DNA of 64,000 nucleotides from an uncultured Nitrospiraceae bacterium (GTDB taxonomy: Bacteria; Nitrospirota; Thermodesulfovibrionia; Thermodesulfovibrionales; Dissulfurispiraceae): assembly GCA_903822005.1 (NCBI GenBank), contig CAIJNL010000018.1, forward strand, positions 248,001-312,000. The letters run 5' to 3'. Of this stretch, positions 9,303-18,206 are shown in pieces (within the stretch, counting starts at the first letter, position 1; each line of letters begins with the position of its first letter). Made by a program: the position numbers and the translations under genes. The notes under the pieces are model-generated. The model had not been told where the DNA came from. It ran no database searches and saw nothing but the letters and a program-made list of their open reading frames with translations.

Positions 9303-9869
9303 TTGATTAAGAGATGTAAATGGGTAAATTTAAAAAATGATCTTTATGTGCAGTATCACGATTCGGAATGGGGCGTTCCTGTTCATGATGACAACAGGCT
9401 TTTCGAGATGCTGATACTCGAAGGAGCGCAGGCCGGGCTCTCGTGGGAAACAATCCTCAATAAACGCGAGAATTACCGGAAGGCCTATAACAATTTCGAT
9501 CCAAAGAAAGTGGCAAAGTTCAATGAAAACGATGTCGAGAGATTGTTGCGGGATGAGGGGATAGTCCGGAACCGATTGAAAATAAGGGCATCAATAAAAA
9601 ATGCGCAGGTGTTTATGGATATACAGAAAGAATTCGGGAGTTTTGATAATTTTATCTGGAAGTATGTGGGAAATAGTCGCGTTGACAAGAAGTATAAAAA
9701 GATTGAAGATCTACCTGTGAAGAATGAGGTATCAGACAGAATCTCAGTCGATTTAAAGAAAAGGGGCATGAGTTTTGTGGGTTCGACAATAATATTTTCG
9801 TTTATGCAGGCAATAGGTATGGAAAATTGCCATACTATTGATTGTTTTCGGCATAAGGAAATAGGGTGA
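9303..9869 (+). CDS. tag: DNA-3-methyladenine glycosylase I (TTG start at 9303 preferred over ORF start 9108)
   Basis: RCKWVNLKNDLYVQYHDSEWGVPVHDDNRLFEMLILEGAQAGLSWETILNKRENYRKAF-like and FSFMQAIGMENCHTIDCF; aggag RBS upstream of TTG. Confidence 0.9.
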   Translation: MIKRCKWVNLKNDLYVQYHDSEWGVPVHDDNRLFEMLILEGAQAGLSWETILNKRENYRKAYNNFDPKKVAKFNENDVERLLRDEGIVRNRLKIRASIKNAQVFMDIQKEFGSFDNFIWKYVGNSRVDKKYKKIEDLPVKNEVSDRISVDLKKRGMSFVGSTIIFSFMQAIGMENCHTIDCFRHKEIG

Positions 9870-9908
9870 ACAAAGCAGAAGATTAAAACTTAATGGAGGC
9901 AGACAGAC

Positions 9909-10349
9909 ATGAAATCAGCCAACAGGATTCTGAGGTGTTTCTCATTTGCATTGCTGCTATTGACCGGACTTGGCGGTATGGCTGTCGGAGAGTCATCAGC
10001 GGCTGAGATAGCCATAAAGGGGTACGATACAGTCGCATATTTCAGGGCTGGCAAGACGATAAAAGGCAGTGAGTTATTTACATTCCAGTGGCATGGCATG
10101 ACCTGGTATTTCTCATCCCGGGAAAACAAGGCCTTGTTTGCGGCCAATCCGGAGAAATACGCCCCGCAATATGACGGTTATTGCGCCTGGGCCCTGACTG
10201 AAGGACGAAAAGCCATAACTGATCCTGAAGTATGGAAGATAGTTGACGGCAAGCTATACCTGAATTGCAGCCAGGCCGCATATGAAAAATGGATCAGGGA
10301 CATCCCGGGCAACATTAAAAAGGCTGATGAGAACTGGTTAAAGCAATAA
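9909..10349 (+). CDS. exported YHS domain-containing protein
   Basis: Signal peptide; IKGYDTVAYF...GMTWYFSSRENKALFAANPEKYAPQYDGYCAWA. Confidence 0.88.
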   Translation: MKSANRILRCFSFALLLLTGLGGMAVGESSAAEIAIKGYDTVAYFRAGKTIKGSELFTFQWHGMTWYFSSRENKALFAANPEKYAPQYDGYCAWALTEGRKAITDPEVWKIVDGKLYLNCSQAAYEKWIRDIPGNIKKADENWLKQ

Positions 10350-10388
10350 CATGCGGTTACAGTACGACATAAGCGGAGATGTGTTTAT

Positions 10389-11168
10389 ATGACTGATCTG
10401 ATGCCTGCTATCTTTTTCGGACATGGCAATCCGATGAACGCAATATCGAAAAATGTTTACTCCGAGGGATGGACCTCTATCGGTAAATCTGTCCCGCGCC
10501 CAAAGGCCGTGCTGTCAGTGTCTGCCCACTGGTATATTCAGTCCTGTTCGGTGACTGCCAACCTAGCCCCTCGTACCATACATGACTTCGGCGGCTTCCC
10601 GAGAGAACTGTACAATATGAAATACCCGGCTCCGGGCAGTCCTGAACTTGCGCGTCGTATCAAAGGCCTGCTCGCGCCTCTTTCAGTAAACCTTGACGAA
10701 AGCTGGGGGCTCGATCACGGAACCTGGTCTGTGCTCACTCATGTTTTTCCGGAGGCGGATATCCCCGTAGTGCAGCTCAGCATCGATATGACAAAGTCGC
10801 CGATGTTTCATTATCAGGTTGGTAACAAACTCGCTGCCCTCAGGGAAGAAGGAATTCTGGTAATCGGCAGCGGCAACCTGGTCCATAATCTGTCGGCTTA
10901 CGCCTGGGGCGAGTCAGGAATACATCCGTTTGACTGGGCTTTGCGGTTTGAGACTAAAGTGCGGGAGCTTCTGCTCAAAGGCGAGGATTCACAGATTATA
11001 GATTACGAGAGGCTCGGTCCAGACGCCATGCTGTCCGTTCCGACCCCTGAACATTACCTGCCGCTGCTCTATGTGCTCGGCCTTCGCCGGAAAGATGATA
11101 AAGTCAGCTTCCCGGTGCAGGGAGTCGATGGAGGCTCTGTTTCAATGCTCGCTGTACAGATAGGCTGA
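10389..11168 (+). CDS. class III extradiol dioxygenase family (4,5-DOPA dioxygenase-like)
   Basis: PAIFFGHGNPMNAI, SAHWYI, HDFGGFPRELYNMKYPAPGSPELA, GLDHGTWSVLTHVFPEADIPVVQLS. Confidence 0.9.
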   Translation: MTDLMPAIFFGHGNPMNAISKNVYSEGWTSIGKSVPRPKAVLSVSAHWYIQSCSVTANLAPRTIHDFGGFPRELYNMKYPAPGSPELARRIKGLLAPLSVNLDESWGLDHGTWSVLTHVFPEADIPVVQLSIDMTKSPMFHYQVGNKLAALREEGILVIGSGNLVHNLSAYAWGESGIHPFDWALRFETKVRELLLKGEDSQIIDYERLGPDAMLSVPTPEHYLPLLYVLGLRRKDDKVSFPVQGVDGGSVSMLAVQIG

Positions 11169-11170
11169 TA

Positions 11171-11809
11171 TCATCTGCTGCGCTCAGCCCTTGATATTTC
11201 GACAGTCTTTTCGATACTTACAGCTATCTCCCTGCTCAGATCAGCCAACGCATCGCTCATGCCCCCAACGATGTCTTTATAATCCCGCCCGGCCAATGGC
11301 TTTGTTATAACAGACCCTCTAACTATTGCGGCTGTTTGGCCTCCGGCCTCGACAATTCCCCACTGTGACTTTAGTATGACAGCATCCCCTGTGGCCTCAA
11401 AGCGTGTCATGGAAATAGAAATTGAATATGCAAAGGGAACGCGGGCACGCCACGTTACGGCGCTTATCCCTTTTGGCGCCAGCATGACCGAAAGGTTATC
11501 CACCATAACTCGATTCACATCATTCTCAAGTGAGCCTCCCCAGAAATCGAAATCGCCCAGAGTAAGCTGGTTTGTTGAATTCCTCGTCACGATCTGCTGG
11601 CGGTCAAGGTATTCCGGTATCCCCACCGGCCCGACGCTGACAACAACAGGTTCTTTCTGCGCCATGCCGGCCTCAGTAGGCTTTCCCGCAGCAAAGGAAC
11701 TCAGGGCATAAAACCTCGTGGGTGGCGATGTGCTGCAACCTGTCTGAAACAATATGGTCGCTGCAAGAAACGCCATTAACAGTATTGACGGCGATAGTCT
11801 CTGCATCAT
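11171..11809 (-). CDS. ABC-type transport auxiliary lipoprotein (PqiC/DUF330-like)
   Basis: Lipobox LFQTGCS; RFYALSSF...VGPVGIPEYLDRQQIVTRNSTNQLTLGDFDFWGGSLENDVNRVMVDNLS. Confidence 0.85.
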   Translation of the reverse strand: MMQRLSPSILLMAFLAATILFQTGCSTSPPTRFYALSSFAAGKPTEAGMAQKEPVVVSVGPVGIPEYLDRQQIVTRNSTNQLTLGDFDFWGGSLENDVNRVMVDNLSVMLAPKGISAVTWRARVPFAYSISISMTRFEATGDAVILKSQWGIVEAGGQTAAIVRGSVITKPLAGRDYKDIVGGMSDALADLSREIAVSIEKTVEISRAERSR

Positions 11810-12780
11810 TATTCTCCTTTTCTGGCTTTCTTGCCCTGAATCAGCGCTTCCGGATGTTGCTGCAAATAATCCGTGACATTTCGCAGGGACCGGGCCGCAT
11901 TTGACACCTCTCTGAGCGCCAAAGTGGCCTCCTGGGCAAGGGCCGAGTTTTCCGAGGTAATATTCTTGATTGAAAGCAGGGCTTTCTCTCCCTGTTTCAG
12001 CGTCTCCTGGGCCGTTACCAGCGTTTTGTCCATCTGGCCGGGAAGGCTCTCGGCATTTTTGGTAATCTCTTTTACTGATTTGGATATGTCGTTCAGATTA
12101 GCCATTACCGGGCCTGCTTCCCTGTCGATCTTTGAGAGTATGGTCTCTAAATTCCGCAAGCTTGCATCCAGGGAAGCGAGGCTGGATGACAGATGCGGAG
12201 AATTCACCATCTTCTCTATCCCTTCCATCGATTTGACCAGTTTGTCAAAGAGGTCCTTCAGGGGAAGTTCCTGGGCCGTCTTCAGCAGTTCTTCAAGACC
12301 CGAAGAAATTGTAGGGATTTCCCGATGTTTTTTGTCGAGTCCCACAAACCTGGGAGGAGTTTTAGGATTCAAATCGAGGTTTATCATAAGCTGGCCGGTA
12401 ACGATGCTCTGCAGCTCGAGTTGTGCCCTCAGTCCTTTCGCAATCAGCGCGTCGAAATAGGCATCCTCGCTTCCCCTGGCGTCGCCGATAACATTTATCT
12501 TGTTCAGTTCTATTTCGGCATAAACAGGGATCAGGAATGTAAGGTCTGTTGTATTGAATTGCAGCACTATTTCCTTGACCGAACCCACCTTCACTCCTCT
12601 GAACATGACAGGTGAGCCGATATTTAAACCCTTTACGGAGCCGCCGAAATACATCACGATGGTTTTCTTCTGCGCAAACAGGTTGCCAGATCCGAAGATT
12701 ATGATAGCTGCTACTGCCAGGGCCAGGGCCCCTGTAACAAAGACGCCGACGAGTGTTTTATTTGCGGCTTTGCTCATATT
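11809..12780 (-). CDS. MlaD/MCE domain-containing lipid transport protein (start inferred at MSKAANKT, inside ORF 11809..12858)
   Basis: N-terminal TM, VMYFGGSVKGLNIGSPVMFRGVKVGSV MCE motif; between ATPase and lipoprotein genes. Confidence 0.87.
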   Translation of the reverse strand, partial: NMSKAANKTLVGVFVTGALALAVAAIIIFGSGNLFAQKKTIVMYFGGSVKGLNIGSPVMFRGVKVGSVKEIVLQFNTTDLTFLIPVYAEIELNKINVIGDARGSEDAYFDALIAKGLRAQLELQSIVTGQLMINLDLNPKTPPRFVGLDKKHREIPTISSGLEELLKTAQELPLKDLFDKLVKSMEGIEKMVNSPHLSSSLASLDASLRNLETILSKIDREAGPVMANLNDISKSVKEITKNAESLPGQMDKTLVTAQETLKQGEKALLSIKNITSENSALAQEATLALREVSNAARSLRNVTDYLQQHPEALIQGKKARKGE

Positions 12781-12794
12781 TATCTCCTTGTCAC

Positions 12795-13565
12795 TTATGT
12801 TTTGACCATGTCCGGGATGCCGCGGGTAAGGAATGAGTGCACAGTCCGGTCTTTGCATTCGGCCAGAAGCGCCTTGGGATCACCTGAGGCGATCATGGTC
12901 TTTGTCGCAGCATCAAGAAATACGGAATTGTTGCCGATGGCAAATATGCTTGCCAGTTCATGCGAGACCACAACAATTGTTGATCCGAGACTGTCCCGAA
13001 TCTCGAGGATCAGATCATCAAGGAGACGGGAGCTGATCGGGTCGAGTCCTGCCGACGGCTCATCAAAAAAGAGTATCTCGGGGTCAAGGGCCATAGCGCG
13101 GGCAAGGCCGGCCCGTTTTTTCATGCCGCCGCTTATCTCTGAAGGATAGTAATCATCAAAACCTGCCAACCCTACAAGCGCAAGCTTTAACGCGGCCCTC
13201 TCGCGTATTTCTGAGGACGGTAGATCAGTATACTGTTCAAGTATTAGGCCTATATTTTCCGACAGAGTCATGGAACTCCACAAAGCCCCGCCCTGGTAAA
13301 GAACGCCGAAAGACCTCATGATCAGCTCGCGCTCCGACTGGTCCATTGCCCAGAAATCCTTTCCTCCATAGCTGACACTTCCCGCTGTAGGCCTTTGCAG
13401 TCCGATGAGGTGCCTCAGCAGCGTGCTCTTTCCGCAACCGCTTCCACCCATTATGATGAAGATGTCTCCTCTATTGACTGTAAAGGAGAGATCGCGCTGG
13501 ATAAGCTTCTCGCCATAAGCCATGGTCAGGTTTTTTACAACAATATTAGGTTCGATTTTCTTCAC
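12795..13565 (-). CDS. ABC transporter ATP-binding protein, MlaF-like
   Basis: Walker A GGSGCGKSTLLRHLIG, signature SGGMKKRAGLARAMALDPEILFFDEPSAGLDP. Confidence 0.92.
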   Translation of the reverse strand: MKKIEPNIVVKNLTMAYGEKLIQRDLSFTVNRGDIFIIMGGSGCGKSTLLRHLIGLQRPTAGSVSYGGKDFWAMDQSERELIMRSFGVLYQGGALWSSMTLSENIGLILEQYTDLPSSEIRERAALKLALVGLAGFDDYYPSEISGGMKKRAGLARAMALDPEILFFDEPSAGLDPISSRLLDDLILEIRDSLGSTIVVVSHELASIFAIGNNSVFLDAATKTMIASGDPKALLAECKDRTVHSFLTRGIPDMVKT

Positions 13566-13617
13566 TATTTATTCCTGGAGTATGATGACATCACTGTTTT
13601 TTGCCCATCTGTTACAT

Positions 13618-14727
13618 CTATATGCCCAGTACATTGCATAGTATCGTTATGATCGCAGTTGCCACGATAATGCTGACGATGCTCGTTACGACCGCGGATG
13701 TCGTAGCATCGCCTACTGCTGAAGCGCTTCGCCCGCACTGCATACCCCGCAGACATCCGGCGACAGCTATGATGATACCGTAAACAAAACCACTTATTAC
13801 GCCGATCCAGACATTAGTAAGCGTGATCGCTTTTTTCGTCTCATGTAAATATTCAAGGAGGCTGATGTCGAATCCTGCAATGCCTACAAACATCCCCCCT
13901 ATAATGCCCATCACGTCGGCGTAAAGAGTGAGGAGAGGCATCATCAGGGCAAGGGCGATGACCCTTGGAAGCACAAGAAATTCGACCGGCGCTATGCCGG
14001 CCGTCCGCAGGGCGTCGATCTCTTCGTTGACCTCCATAGTGCCGATGTGGGCCGCATAGGACGCTCCGGTCCTGCCTGCCATGATGATGCCTGCCATAAT
14101 TGCCCCCATGGCCCTGACCATGGCGATGCCAACAAGGTCAGCGATATAAATCTGCGCGCCAAACATCTTTAGCTGGATGGAGCCTACAAAGGCAAGTATT
14201 AGACCAACGAGGATGCTGATAAGTGAAACGATAGGAAGGGCTTTTACGCCGCATTCCTGGATAGCGAGCAGAAGATCGGCCCAGCGAAACCGTGCGGAAC
14301 CGGTAAATATTTTCAGCATACCAAGGGTAATCTCGCCGATAAATCCGACTGTCTCGCTGACAGCCTTCTGGTAATTTAGTGCCGCTTCGCCGATTTTCGA
14401 AAATAGTGTTTCCCGGGGTGCTGCCTGCACTTTGTGCTCTGGAACAGCAAAGGCAAGTCTGAGCAGGCGCTGAACGCCATCAGGCAATCCTTCGTGGTTG
14501 ACACTTATGTTCTTTTCTTCTGCACAATTAATCAGCGAGACAAGAAAAGTCAGAAGCCCGCTGCCCCAAATTAAAAGCTCTTGCGCGTCAAAGGCAATGG
14601 ATCGGACAGGACCTCTTTTCTCGATCCCCGCTATTGCCTCATTGGCTGAGGGCAATTGACTTGCGCTCTTCCAGTCTCCCAAAAGTATGACCAAAAAAAG
14701 GCCGTCTCCTGACTGGTCGATCCGCAC
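13618..14727 (-). CDS. MlaE family ABC permease with N-terminal STAS-like region
   Basis: MGAIMAGIIMAGRTGASYAAHIGTMEVNEEIDALRTAGIAPVEFLVLPRVIAL permease signature; cytosolic N-terminal ~110 aa. Confidence 0.9.
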   Translation of the reverse strand: MRIDQSGDGLFLVILLGDWKSASQLPSANEAIAGIEKRGPVRSIAFDAQELLIWGSGLLTFLVSLINCAEEKNISVNHEGLPDGVQRLLRLAFAVPEHKVQAAPRETLFSKIGEAALNYQKAVSETVGFIGEITLGMLKIFTGSARFRWADLLLAIQECGVKALPIVSLISILVGLILAFVGSIQLKMFGAQIYIADLVGIAMVRAMGAIMAGIIMAGRTGASYAAHIGTMEVNEEIDALRTAGIAPVEFLVLPRVIALALMMPLLTLYADVMGIIGGMFVGIAGFDISLLEYLHETKKAITLTNVWIGVISGFVYGIIIAVAGCLRGMQCGRSASAVGDATTSAVVTSIVSIIVATAIITILCNVLGI

Positions 14728-14953
14728 TAAAGCCCGCGAACTGTCGCTATCAATGGCCAGGCTTAGCCTCCTCTACTGTCTTATTTGGATGCTGTGCGTA
14801 TTATAGCAAAAGATTTCGCGTGGAACAAAAAGCATGCTGTCTGACCGACGGTTCCCTTACCATGGCAATTACAATTTGAAATGTTATAATGTTCAATGAT
14901 TGCAGATAACGCTAACTACTCAATAAAACTTGCTGCGGCAGGAAACCTGTCCC

Positions 14954-16189
14954 ATGCGTGCTGAGATTATTGCCACAGGGACCGAGCTCCTTTCCGGCAC
15001 GCTCGACACCAACTCTATTTTTATTTCGGAAGAACTCATGCTTATCGGCATCGAAACCGCGTTCAAAACGGTGGTCGGTGATAATGGAAAAGATATGGAA
15101 GAAGCGCTGCGCATTGCCCTCGGACGGGTTGACGTTGTTATTGTCACCGGCGGGCTTGGCCCAACAGAAGACGATGTCACTCGTGAAGCCGTGTCAGCCG
15201 TACTTAAAAAGCAGCTCGTCCCGGACGGGGAAGCGCTGAAATCAATTCGCGCTTTTTTTATCAGAAGGGGAAGAGAATATATCCAGGCCAACGACAAGCA
15301 GGCGCTGATGCCTGAAGGGGCACTGTTAATCAGCAATTCTGTGGGCGTTGCTCCCGGTTTCCTGATTGACTATAAGGCCTGTACGCTCGCAGTTCTCCCC
15401 GGCGTACCGAGAGAAATGAAGACCATGTTCACGGAAGTCCTGGCGTCAATGCTTGAAGACCGGTTTGGCGGAAAAATCTTTATTAGGCGAAGGATTCTTC
15501 GCACCTGCGGCATATTTGAATCGATGGTAAACAGGGCGATTGAAGACCTGCTTAAGCGCGGGCAGCCGGTCATCGGCCTTTCAGCAAAGGAAACCGGCGT
15601 AGACATAAGGATCATAGCGCGGGCAACCAGTGCAGACCGGGTTAAGACCATGATTGATGAGACTGAGGCTGAGATCAGATCAAGGCTGGGTATTCTTGTG
15701 TATGGGGTTGACGGAATTGAAATGGAAGAAACAGTTGGGGATTTGCTGACGGCTCGCGGTTTGAAGGTTGCGGTGGCAGAATCCTGCACAGCTGGACTTA
15801 TATCGCGGAGGCTGACAAATGTTGCTGGCAGCTCTGCCTATTTTGAGAGGAGCGCTATTACCTACAGCAACATTTCCAAGCATGAAATGCTGGGAGTTCC
15901 GCTGGAACTGATAGAGCGTTTTGGAGCGGTCAGCGCTGAAGTGGTTGCTGTCATGGCAAAGGGCATACAGTCAGCAGCTCATGTCGACCTCGGTCTTGCG
16001 GTAACTGGCATAGCAGGACCTGATGGTGGATCTGATGCAAAACCTGTTGGACTTGTCTATTTAGCTTTGGCAACTACCCAAGATGTGAAGACAGAGGAGC
16101 ACCGTTTGCTCGGCGGCAGGGAACAGATACGGCTTCGTGCCTCGCAGATGGCTCTTGACATGGTGAGAAGGCATTTACTAAAGGCCTGA
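14954..16189 (+). CDS. cinA: CinA family competence/damage-inducible protein
   Basis: MRAEIIATGTELLSGTLDTNS, VTGGLGPTEDDVTREAV, C-terminal AESCTAGLISRRLTNVAGSSAYF, VTGIAGPDGGSDAKPVG. Confidence 0.95.
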   Translation: MRAEIIATGTELLSGTLDTNSIFISEELMLIGIETAFKTVVGDNGKDMEEALRIALGRVDVVIVTGGLGPTEDDVTREAVSAVLKKQLVPDGEALKSIRAFFIRRGREYIQANDKQALMPEGALLISNSVGVAPGFLIDYKACTLAVLPGVPREMKTMFTEVLASMLEDRFGGKIFIRRRILRTCGIFESMVNRAIEDLLKRGQPVIGLSAKETGVDIRIIARATSADRVKTMIDETEAEIRSRLGILVYGVDGIEMEETVGDLLTARGLKVAVAESCTAGLISRRLTNVAGSSAYFERSAITYSNISKHEMLGVPLELIERFGAVSAEVVAVMAKGIQSAAHVDLGLAVTGIAGPDGGSDAKPVGLVYLALATTQDVKTEEHRLLGGREQIRLRASQMALDMVRRHLLKA

Positions 16190-16271
16190 GATCGAAAAAT
16201 CGGCTTTGGCACTGAAACAGATTCAAATCCTGCCGCTGTAACAGTTTGTTATATTACTGAGGTAATTATCC

Positions 16272-16351
16272 ATAACTTGAGTAATGCTTATAAAGCCTAT
16301 TAAATTCAATCTGTTAACGAGCGTGCAGACTGAATGCATTACCCGAGTTAT
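16272..16351. repeat. imperfect inverted repeat, two nested stems (16 bp outer, 10 bp inner, 12-nt loop)
   Basis: ATAACTTGAGTAATGC (16272-16287) vs GCATTACCCGAGTTAT (16336-16351); ATTCAATCTG (16304-16313) vs CAGACTGAAT (16326-16335). Confidence 0.6.
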
Positions 16352-16516
16352 CGACTGACAAAATCCTTGGGGTGATACGCAAATATATCTGTTTGTTATC
16401 AATGGGATAAAAGAGAGCCCTGTCCTGGCACCTAACTTGCTAAATTAATCTGTTACTATATATCCATGCAAGTGCAAACCTGCGATGGCGAAAATAATAT
16501 TTGACGGGGGACTGAG

Positions 16517-16933
16517 ATGCAGAAAAGATTGATGATGTTGCTTTTAGTTGTTTTTGGGGCGATTCTTGTAGCCGGCCTTGGCATAGCTTATGCTGGACAT
16601 GAAGAGATACCGCGCATGCCGATCGATGATCTCAAAAAAATGATGGACCAGAAGGCGGATATTGTTATTATAGATGCCCAGCTAAAAGAGATTTATGCCA
16701 AAGAGCATATTAAGGGGGCCATATCGCTGCCCTGGAAACAGGAGTTAACACCTGAAGATACGGCCAAACTGCCCAAAAACAAGCTGATAGTTGTTTATTG
16801 CGACTGCGGCCCCGGCGAGACAGACAGCTCGGACGTGGCCTTTCAGCTTATGGGATTGGGTTTTGATAATGTGAAGATTTTAGCTGATCCTTCCGTCAGA
16901 GGCTGGAAGAAAGCCGGCTATCCCATGGAATGA
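16517..16933 (+). CDS. exported rhodanese-like domain protein
   Basis: Signal peptide; MPIDDLKKMMDQKADIVIIDAQLKEIYAKEHIKGAISLPW...LIVVYCDCGPGETDSSDVAFQLMGLGFDNVKIL. Confidence 0.85.
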   Translation: MQKRLMMLLLVVFGAILVAGLGIAYAGHEEIPRMPIDDLKKMMDQKADIVIIDAQLKEIYAKEHIKGAISLPWKQELTPEDTAKLPKNKLIVVYCDCGPGETDSSDVAFQLMGLGFDNVKILADPSVRGWKKAGYPME

Positions 16934-16937
16934 GGAA

Positions 16938-17432
16938 TTGACAATGAGGAAGCGATACTTACTTTTTGTTGTATTAGTGGGAATTATGTCAATCGCATTG
17001 ACTAAACATACCCCTGATAGCCACGCTCAGCAGCCTCAGGAAAATTTTGCCGGGGCAGAGACCTGCGCTGGCTGTCATGAAGACTTATACAAGGGCTGGA
17101 AGACGACTCGGCATGCTGGAGCCTTTGAAACGCTAAAGAAGAAATCCCAGGAAACACTTCCGGCCTGCCAGAGATGCCATGTCACTGGTTTTGATAAAAC
17201 CGGGGGGTATGTCGACCAGGAACTTACCCCTGACCTTGCCGGAGTTCAGTGCGAGTCCTGCCATGGGCCTGCGGCCTCTCACGCTGCAAACCCGGAAAAC
17301 AAAAAGGGGCTTATCTCAAAGCCGGCTGAATCTCTCTGTCGCGAATGTCACACAAAGGGTCAGGATCCGAAATTTGATTATCAAAGCAAGATACGGCTTG
17401 TTCATGGGATGAGCCAGAAAGGAGGAAAATAG
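16938..17432 (+). CDS. exported tetraheme cytochrome c (cytochrome c554-like)
   Basis: Signal peptide and four CxxCH motifs: CAGCH, CQRCH, CESCH, CRECH. Confidence 0.9.
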   Translation: MTMRKRYLLFVVLVGIMSIALTKHTPDSHAQQPQENFAGAETCAGCHEDLYKGWKTTRHAGAFETLKKKSQETLPACQRCHVTGFDKTGGYVDQELTPDLAGVQCESCHGPAASHAANPENKKGLISKPAESLCRECHTKGQDPKFDYQSKIRLVHGMSQKGGK

Positions 17433-18161
17433 ATGAAGCTGCGTAAAAGACAGTCTGTAATTGGAATCTGCTTTCTGATTGCTATGTTTATTATCTCTGT
17501 CACGGGCGCGGCATTGGCCGCGGATTTGCTCAGCATCCAGCCGGTTAAATATGATACTGGCGTTGTGGATGAAGGCGTACCGGCTGTTATGCAGGCTACT
17601 GTGGAAAACATCAGTGACAAAGAGGTGCGTGTCAGCAGCGTAAAGACTAATTGAGCATGCACGGACAGTGTGCTTGGAAAGCACACCCTGAAACCTGGTG
17701 AAAAGACGCAGCTGAAGGTAACTTTTGCGACCGCAAATGCACCGGGGCCATTTGAGAAGATCGTCAGCATTGATATTGAGTCCCCTGAAAAAAAGCAGTA
17801 CGAAGTCATCATGACCGGCTCTGTCAAAGAAGCGCCTGGAGCGAAGATAGCGATGGCGTCCCGCAAGGTAGACGTTGGCGTTGTTAAGCAGGGCGAAGCG
17901 AAGAAACAAAGAGTATCAGTTAAGAATATTGGCGAACTTCCGCTTAAGATTACTAAAATTAGTGTGAAGAACGGAGCCAATATAGCCGTGGTTGTCGACG
18001 CGCTTCCGTTGACTATAGAAGGCAAGCAGGCAGCTGATGTTGAACTTACAATCACACCTTTGAAATCTGGAGCATTCAGCGAGCGTGCGACAATCGAGTC
18101 CAACGCCAAGAATGCCCCCAAAACCGGTTTTGTCATACAGGTAACCGGCAAGGCGGAGTAG
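17433..18161 (+). CDS. candidate selenoprotein, exported DUF1573-like repeat protein; TGA at 17652-17654 proposed as Sec
   Basis: ORFs 17433..17654 and 17670..18161 are in the same frame, separated only by one TGA; joined reading ...EVRVSSVKTN-U-ACTDSVLGKHTLKPGEKTQLKVTFAT matches the DUF1573 Cys-x-Cys-Thr region. Confidence 0.8.
17668..17686 (+). promoter_or_regulatory. candidate bacterial SECIS hairpin for TGA 17652-17654
   Basis: GTGTGCTT-GGA-AAGCACAC: perfect 8-bp stem, loop starts with GG, loop starts ~21 nt after the TGA. Confidence 0.75.
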
Positions 18162-18206
18162 TTATCTCGGGACGGCAGTCCTGAAAACCAAAAAAGGAGA
18201 ACACAG

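Noticed and set aside
9108-9303. N-terminal extension of the 3-methyladenine glycosylase ORF
   Set aside because: Overlaps the 3' end of the peptidase gene; a TTG with a good RBS at 9303 gives the canonical Tag N-terminus
12781-12858. N-terminal extension of the MCE protein ORF
   Set aside because: Would overlap the ATPase gene; MSKAANKT at 12780 begins a typical MlaD TM anchor
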